Source: Clostridia bacterium
Lineage (GTDB): Bacteria > Bacillota > Clostridia > Oscillospirales > Acutalibacteraceae
NCBI GenBank assembly: GCA_017622555.1
Contig: JAGAQV010000010.1
Coordinates: 1 to 46,363, forward strand
Length of the DNA stretch: 46,363 bases
Direction of reading: 5' to 3'
A program made the position numbers and the translations under genes. Below the pieces are notes generated by a model, which searched no databases, was not told the origin of the DNA, and saw only the letters and a list, made by a program, of their open reading frames with translations. Below, in pieces: positions 42,484 to 46,363 of this stretch (position 1 is its first letter; every line of letters begins with the position of its first letter).

Positions 42484-43780
42484 ATTTCTTCTCTTTATTT
42501 ATAATTCCAAGTTGTAAAAACAGCATTATACCAACGGTTATAACAGCAGCCATCAGATTAAGCACCTGCTGTGCATAAACCGTTACACCGAAAATACTGT
42601 TGCCGTTTTGCTGAATATAAGTAACTAACAGCCCTGCCACAAAGGTGGAAAGAAAGCCCATAAGCCCTGAAAATGACTGTGTGACTGCTAATGAATCGGC
42701 ACGAGTATCAAAGGGAACGTAATCAAAAATTAAATTAATAAGAGCACTGTTTATACCCGCCATGGCAACGCCGTGGGTTGCAAAATGCAAAATACAAGCA
42801 ATTTTTCCGTAGGTTAGGTTGTAACCAAAAAGGTTAATTCCCTTATTTGTCGGGAAAGCAACCGTAACCGCCAAAAAGCCTAAAAATGCAAACACAAAAC
42901 AAATGCGAAGCATTTTGGCAAATGAATTTTTATCGGCATATTTACCCAATGCACGTGAACAAAGCACACGTATAACGGCTTGTATAATTCCAAGCACCGA
43001 AATAAAGGTTAGGCTTAAACTAAGCTCTTTAATCATATAAACCGAATTAAATGGTTCGGCAATACCTGTTGCAATATGCCAAAGTATAAACAAAAGGGTT
43101 ATTTTTTGAACGTCTTTGTTTTTAAAGGCTTCACCAATTTGTGAAAACAACTTTTTGTTTTGTGTGGAGGTGTTTTCTTCCACCTCGCTTGTTAACAGCA
43201 TCGAAAGTGTGTGCCCCATCATTAAAACAAAAATGGTTATGCCGCAAATAATAAATGCGGTTTTAATTTCACCCTTGGCTTTAAAATGGTCAACCATATT
43301 ACCCATTAAAAAGGTAAAGGCCATACCGCCCACAAGCGAAACAATTTCTTTATTAGCGGTAAAACGACCACGTATTCCGTCATCCACAAGGGACATCATC
43401 CAATTTATTTTTTTAGGATGCACAACGTTATAAACAAAGTAAGCCAAAACAATTATAGCCACAAAAATTATTCGCTTTAAGTTTGCCGAAAGGCTGAAAA
43501 AAGGCACAACATATAAAAAAGCAAATAAAAGCTGATTAGCAATGCTAAAAATTACCACAAACCGTTTCATCTTGCGGCGGCGAATAAGCATTGATATTAG
43601 CTGAAACAAGCCACCTAAAGATATTATCGCTGACAAAATACCCGTAAGGCTGTCAGAAAAGCCAAGATATGTAGTAAGGGTTGCAAGGTACGACCCCGCC
43701 ACAACAATTGATATAAAATATTCTAACGTAGCTTCTAAAATATACAAAAACTGATTTTTGTTATACTTTGCTTTTTGCAC
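42482..43780 (-). CDS. Major facilitator superfamily transporter
   Basis: Start placed at GTG 43780 (MQKAKYNKNQF), with AAGGTG six bases upstream; GTG 43789 also reads in frame but overlaps the ribosome-binding site. About 432 residues with 12 hydrophobic segments in two halves, a short basic loop after TM2 (RRRKMKR) and a longer central loop (EVEENTSTQNKK). No substrate can be told. Monocistronic, terminated by the hairpin at 42451-42483. Confidence 0.85.
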   Translation of the reverse strand: MQKAKYNKNQFLYILEATLEYFISIVVAGSYLATLTTYLGFSDSLTGILSAIISLGGLFQLISMLIRRRKMKRFVVIFSIANQLLFAFLYVVPFFSLSANLKRIIFVAIIVLAYFVYNVVHPKKINWMMSLVDDGIRGRFTANKEIVSLVGGMAFTFLMGNMVDHFKAKGEIKTAFIICGITIFVLMMGHTLSMLLTSEVEENTSTQNKKLFSQIGEAFKNKDVQKITLLFILWHIATGIAEPFNSVYMIKELSLSLTFISVLGIIQAVIRVLCSRALGKYADKNSFAKMLRICFVFAFLGFLAVTVAFPTNKGINLFGYNLTYGKIACILHFATHGVAMAGINSALINLIFDYVPFDTRADSLAVTQSFSGLMGFLSTFVAGLLVTYIQQNGNSIFGVTVYAQQVLNLMAAVITVGIMLFLQLGIINKEKK

Positions 43781-43893
43781 TTTTTTCACCTTCTAACAGG
43801 TCAAGATTTAAAATTCACCTTTATTATATCACTGCAAATTTTATTTGCAACCAATTCGACAAGATTTTACAAAAAATATAAATTGTTAGATTA

Positions 43894-43980
43894 CCTCTCA
43901 GGGTTCGAATCCCCTACATTTATATAAAATAAAAAACCGACCCAAAAGGTCGGTTTTCTATTTTGGTGATCCATCGGGGA
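43894..43980. repeat. 87-bp direct repeat, copy 1 (truncated tRNA 3' end)
   Basis: Identical to 44094-44180 with an offset of exactly 200 bp. On the minus strand it holds the last bases of tRNA-Lys including CCA, the terminator hairpin (AAAACCGACC/GGTCGGTTTT) and a stretch with GGATTCGAACCC. Only 17 bases of the tRNA are included, so it is not a functional tRNA. Confidence 0.9.
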
Positions 43981-44093
43981 TAAATCCGCTTCGCGTTTTC
44001 CGTCCTCGGCGACCGTTTACCTTGCAAACAGTACCCGCCTCACACTTCGTCACTAAAAACAGTTCGCCGAACTGTTTTCTTTACGCTCCTCAC

Positions 44094-44180
44094 CCTCTCA
44101 GGGTTCGAATCCCCTACATTTATATAAAATAAAAAACCGACCCAAAAGGTCGGTTTTCTATTTTGGTGATCCATCGGGGA
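44094..44180. repeat. 87-bp direct repeat, copy 2 (within tRNA-Lys)
   Basis: Second copy; its right end is the intact tRNA-Lys 3' part. The 113 bp between the copies are GC-rich and contain a hairpin (AACAGTTCG/CGAACTGTT at about 44058-44077). Confidence 0.9.
44133..44157 (-). terminator. Terminator of tRNA-Lys
   Basis: On the minus strand AAAACCGACC and GGTCGGTTTT (44157-44148, 44142-44133) form a 10-bp stem followed by TTATTTTATAT. Repeated in copy 1 at 43933-43957. Confidence 0.85.
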
Positions 44181-44239
44181 TTCGAACCCCGGACACCTTG
44201 ATTAAAAGTCAAGTGCTCTACCGTCTGAGCTAATGAATC
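44164..44239 (-). tRNA. tRNA-Lys (anticodon TTT), CCA encoded
   Basis: Minus strand: acceptor GATTCAT pairs with ATGGATC; D-arm TAGCTCAGACGGTAGAGCA; anticodon arm CTTGA-CTTTTAA-TCAAG with anticodon TTT; T-arm CCGGGGTTCGAATCCCCGA; discriminator A and encoded CCA. Confidence 0.95.
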
Positions 44240-44256
44240 ATTTAGACAGCTTTAAT

Positions 44257-44285
44257 ATTATATCAAGCGTGTTAGCACTTGTCAA
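44257..44285 (-). promoter_or_regulatory. Promoter of tRNA-Lys
   Basis: Minus strand: TTGACA at 44285-44280, a 17-base spacer and TATAAT at 44262-44257, both perfect. Confidence 0.88.
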
Positions 44286-44293
44286 CAAAAAAA

Positions 44294-44572
44294 TTAAATT
44301 TTATAAAAAAAGTTGAAATAAATTATTGCCGTTAAAGCCACTTCCAGCATAATAATAACAGGTATTCCCACCATAAATTTATTCTTTCGTGTTTTGTGGT
44401 GAATTATTCGCATTGTTATATACATAGCAACACCACCGCCTATAACGGAAAGCGCCATAAGCGAATTTTCACTTATACGCCTTTCACCGTTTTTGGCGGC
44501 TGTTTTATCAATTATTACCGCTATAATTGAAATAACACTTACTGCAACTAAATACAAAAAAATATAACCCAT
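44294..44572 (-). CDS. DUF1294 membrane protein
   Basis: 92 residues with TM segments about 4-21, 38-56 and 66-88 and the family pattern DKTAAKNGERRISENSLMALSVIGGG, typical of the DUF1294 family. Function unknown. It lies 37 bases downstream of sigE on the same strand. Confidence 0.85.
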   Translation of the reverse strand: MGYIFLYLVAVSVISIIAVIIDKTAAKNGERRISENSLMALSVIGGGVAMYITMRIIHHKTRKNKFMVGIPVIIMLEVALTAIIYFNFFYKI

Positions 44573-44609
44573 ATTATACTTCCGTTTGTTTTTTTATAAT
44601 ATAACACAT

Positions 44610-45302
44610 TTACACAGCTTTTTCAATCTGCTTTTTTAACTTTGAAATAATACGCTTTTCCAAACGTGAAATATACGACTGTGAAATACCCAAAGTATCA
44701 GCAACCTCTTTTTGAGTGAATTCTTCATAACCGTTCATACCAAAGCGCATTTCCATAATTTGTTTTTCACGGGGCGGAAGCTCATTAACAAAGCTGTTTA
44801 AAATAAAACGTTCATCCTCTTGCTCTACCCCACGGCCAACCTCGTCACAGTCGCTACCTAAGATATCCGACAGCAAAAGCTCGTTGCCGTCCCAGTCAAT
44901 ATTAAGCGGCTCGTCAATTGAAATTTCGTTTTTTTGTGTAGAGTTTTTACGAAGATACATTAAAATTTCATTTTCAATACAGCGTGAAGCATAGGTTGCG
45001 AGCTTAATATTTCTGTCCGTACAAAAGGTGTTTACAGCTTTTATAAGTCCTATCGTACCGATAGAAATTAAATCTTCAATATTAACGTTTGGTGTGTCAA
45101 ATTTTCGGGCAATATAAACCACCAAGCGCAAATTATGTACAATTAAAATATCCTTTGCTTTTTTATCGTTTCTTGAAAGCAGCATTGCCTCCTCTTCGGC
45201 GTTAAGCGGCGGCGGAAGTGTTTGCGACCCATTTATATAATGTGTTGGCTTTATAAAGCCAATTTTAATTAAAAAATGATAGAATAAAGCTTTAATTCTC
45301 AT
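44610..45302 (-). CDS. sigE: Sporulation sigma factor sigma-E
   Basis: 230 residues. A short N-terminal hydrophobic-basic extension (about 1-28, the pro-sequence of pro-sigma-E) is followed by region 2 ([45 protein letters not shown]) and region 4 ([23 protein letters not shown]). It directs early mother-cell transcription. The spoIIGA-like protease gene lies immediately upstream (four-base gap), the usual spoIIG arrangement, so SpoIIGA would remove the pro-sequence. Confidence 0.96.
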   Translation of the reverse strand: MRIKALFYHFLIKIGFIKPTHYINGSQTLPPPLNAEEEAMLLSRNDKKAKDILIVHNLRLVVYIARKFDTPNVNIEDLISIGTIGLIKAVNTFCTDRNIKLATYASRCIENEILMYLRKNSTQKNEISIDEPLNIDWDGNELLLSDILGSDCDEVGRGVEQEDERFILNSFVNELPPREKQIMEMRFGMNGYEEFTQKEVADTLGISQSYISRLEKRIISKLKKQIEKAV

Positions 45303-45306
45303 AAAA

Positions 45307-46134
45307 TCACCCTAAAATTTTTGGATTAATTATTGCTTCGCCATCGGCCAAAGCGGTTTTTGAAATTGCCAAAATTGGCTTCGCAAGCGTAATTGTTTTA
45401 TTTTCATAACTAATTACAGCCTTGTCGCACCGCACCCCTTCAAGCATATCCACACCCGAAACCGTGCTGCAAGGCAACAGCCTGTAACGGCTTTTAAGTG
45501 CTGTATTCCCCTGAATTTCACCTTCCCCAAAAAGCTTTAGCATTACGCTTTTATCACATATAATAATTTCGCCCTGCGAAAAAACGTCTTCAATAGAATT
45601 TCCCGTATCGACAATTGCGGTAAGGCTTACGCTTTTCCCCTGTGCATAAACAGTTATATTACACCGTTTTGCCGTTATTGCTCTGCGTGAAAAAATTTTA
45701 TAAAAAACAGAAAAACCAATATACCCCAAAACAGTAAAAACAATCAAGTGAACAAGTGAAACATTAAAATAAACCACCGAATTGTTTATAATCATACCTT
45801 TTGGTGAAAAAAGCAACCACACAGCATACATACTGCCGCCATACCCTACCGTAACCAAAAACAATAGCGCTATGCTTTTTAAAAAAGGCCTACCACCGTT
45901 ATAACCGAACGCAACAAGACACATAACGCCGCAAACCGTCGTTTTTAAAACCACTTCAAGCCAAATAGATAAAGGCGGCAAAAATATGTAAAGGGATGAA
46001 AGTGCGCCCAAAAATGCCGACAGCACCAAGCGAAAGGTTTTAGGCGATTTATGTAAAATTTTACAAACCGCAAGCAGTAAAAAATAATTTACTATTAGGT
46101 TTAAAAAAATTAAAACGTCGGCATAAACAATCAA
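45307..46134 (-). CDS. spoIIGA: Sigma-E processing peptidase SpoIIGA
   Basis: Start taken at TTG 46134 ([12 protein letters not shown]), with GGGTGAT upstream; the frame also opens at 46164. 275 residues: five TM helices in the first 150 residues, then a soluble aspartic-protease-like domain with DTGNS ([11 protein letters not shown]) and the conserved LLPCSTVSG stretch. It is activated from the forespore and cleaves pro-sigma-E, encoded next door. Confidence 0.93.
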   Translation of the reverse strand: MIVYADVLIFLNLIVNYFLLLAVCKILHKSPKTFRLVLSAFLGALSSLYIFLPPLSIWLEVVLKTTVCGVMCLVAFGYNGGRPFLKSIALLFLVTVGYGGSMYAVWLLFSPKGMIINNSVVYFNVSLVHLIVFTVLGYIGFSVFYKIFSRRAITAKRCNITVYAQGKSVSLTAIVDTGNSIEDVFSQGEIIICDKSVMLKLFGEGEIQGNTALKSRYRLLPCSTVSGVDMLEGVRCDKAVISYENKTITLAKPILAISKTALADGEAIINPKILG

Positions 46135-46152
46135 TATAATCACCCAAAAGCA

Positions 46153-46186
46153 ATTATACAACACTCAATTTAAAAAAATTGTCGTA
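46153..46186 (-). promoter_or_regulatory. Possible Spo0A-type promoter of spoIIGA-sigE
   Basis: Minus strand: TATAAT at 46158-46153. TACGACAA at 46186-46179 resembles the reverse of a Spo0A box (TTGTCGAA) with one mismatch and falls near the -35. The known spoIIG operon of Bacillus is driven by Spo0A with such a box; here it is only suggestive. Confidence 0.35.
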
Positions 46187-46206
46187 TATAAGTGATGAAA
46201 AATAAA

Positions 46207-46363
46207 TTGGGGTTTATCGCTGAGGCGATGAAATAATAAATAAGAAAGAATAAAGAATAAAATCGGTGTCGGCTTTGCCGACAGATTTATATATCGTGCC
46301 GTAGGCACACATTTTTTCTTATTTCTTCTTTATTATCTATTCTTTTGGGCGTCAGCCCGATAA
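46207..46363. repeat. Dispersed non-coding repeat, copy 2 (reaches the right edge)
   Basis: Same modules as 42321-42410, plus a middle hairpin (TGTCGGC-TTT-GCCGACA at about 46248-46264), GTGCCGTAGGCAC, and long complementary purine and pyrimidine arms (AAGAAAGAATAAAGAATAA against TTATTTCTTCTTTATTA). A stable folded RNA or a small mobile element is possible. Its right end is outside the window. Confidence 0.65.

Noticed and set aside
43894-43920. A GGTTCGAATCC T-loop-like sequence suggesting another tRNA
   Set aside because: No matching acceptor, D-arm or anticodon arm on either strand; it is part of the repeated block.

Overview
The window reads as the chromosome of a low-GC, endospore-forming Clostridia (probably an Oscillospirales-type gut bacterium; the group is inferred from gene content, not a database match). 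Sporulation genes occur throughout: a sigma-K 3' half, a CwlD-type amidase, a SpoIVFB-like protease, and SpoIIGA with sigma-E. T-box, RNase P and ribosome-binding sites are typical Firmicutes.

Region 1 (1 to about 19,330) looks like the right-hand part of a skin-like element inserted in sigK. A large serine recombinase (17525-19360) runs directly into an ORF that is the C-terminal half of sigma-K (homology 19329-19679). The N-terminal half is not in the window, so the other end of the element lies beyond base 1. The element is AT-rich. From left to right it carries: the 5' part of a probable group II intron on the minus strand, sitting in an attenuator-type leader; a protein with a degenerate diadenylate-cyclase-like domain; a promoter-to-terminator structured RNA; a four-TM protein; two tiny proteins; an XRE/ImmA repressor-protease pair; a possible ADP-ribosyltransferase-fold protein; and a large bacteriocin locus (about 6.1 to 17.4 kb).

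The bacteriocin locus is read mostly leftward from a consensus promoter at about 14.78 kb. It encodes a C39-peptidase ABC exporter, an HlyD-type accessory protein, three precursors with almost identical double-glycine leaders but unrelated cargos, several small membrane proteins (immunity candidates), a GyrI-like protein and an Ig-like surface protein. A rightward XRE regulator and an AgrA/AgrC-like LytTR regulator and GHKL kinase probably control it.

Region 2 (19.68-32.6 kb) is backbone. It has a G5/3D cell-wall protein, then a leftward operon behind a T-box (LeuA-like protein without metal ligands, TIM-barrel/AMP-ligase fusion, amidohydrolase, metY, metA), an AbrB regulator, ung with an XRE-membrane regulator, and cwlD-radA.

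Region 3 (32.6-46.36 kb) has two decayed sugar-metabolism gene ends, a secreted glycosidase-like lipoprotein, rnpB, a P-loop ATPase, an SDR, the TIGR03960/DUF2344 pair, a SpoIVFB-like protease with a tiny membrane partner, a YgiQ-type radical SAM protein, an MFS transporter, tRNA-Lys inside a duplicated 87-bp block, a DUF1294 protein, and spoIIGA-sigE. A non-coding repeat occurs at 42.3 kb and again at the right edge.

Gaps with nothing further recognised: about 2601-2842, 4966-5430, 7264-7461, 20016-20350 (small hairpins only) and 34665-34780.
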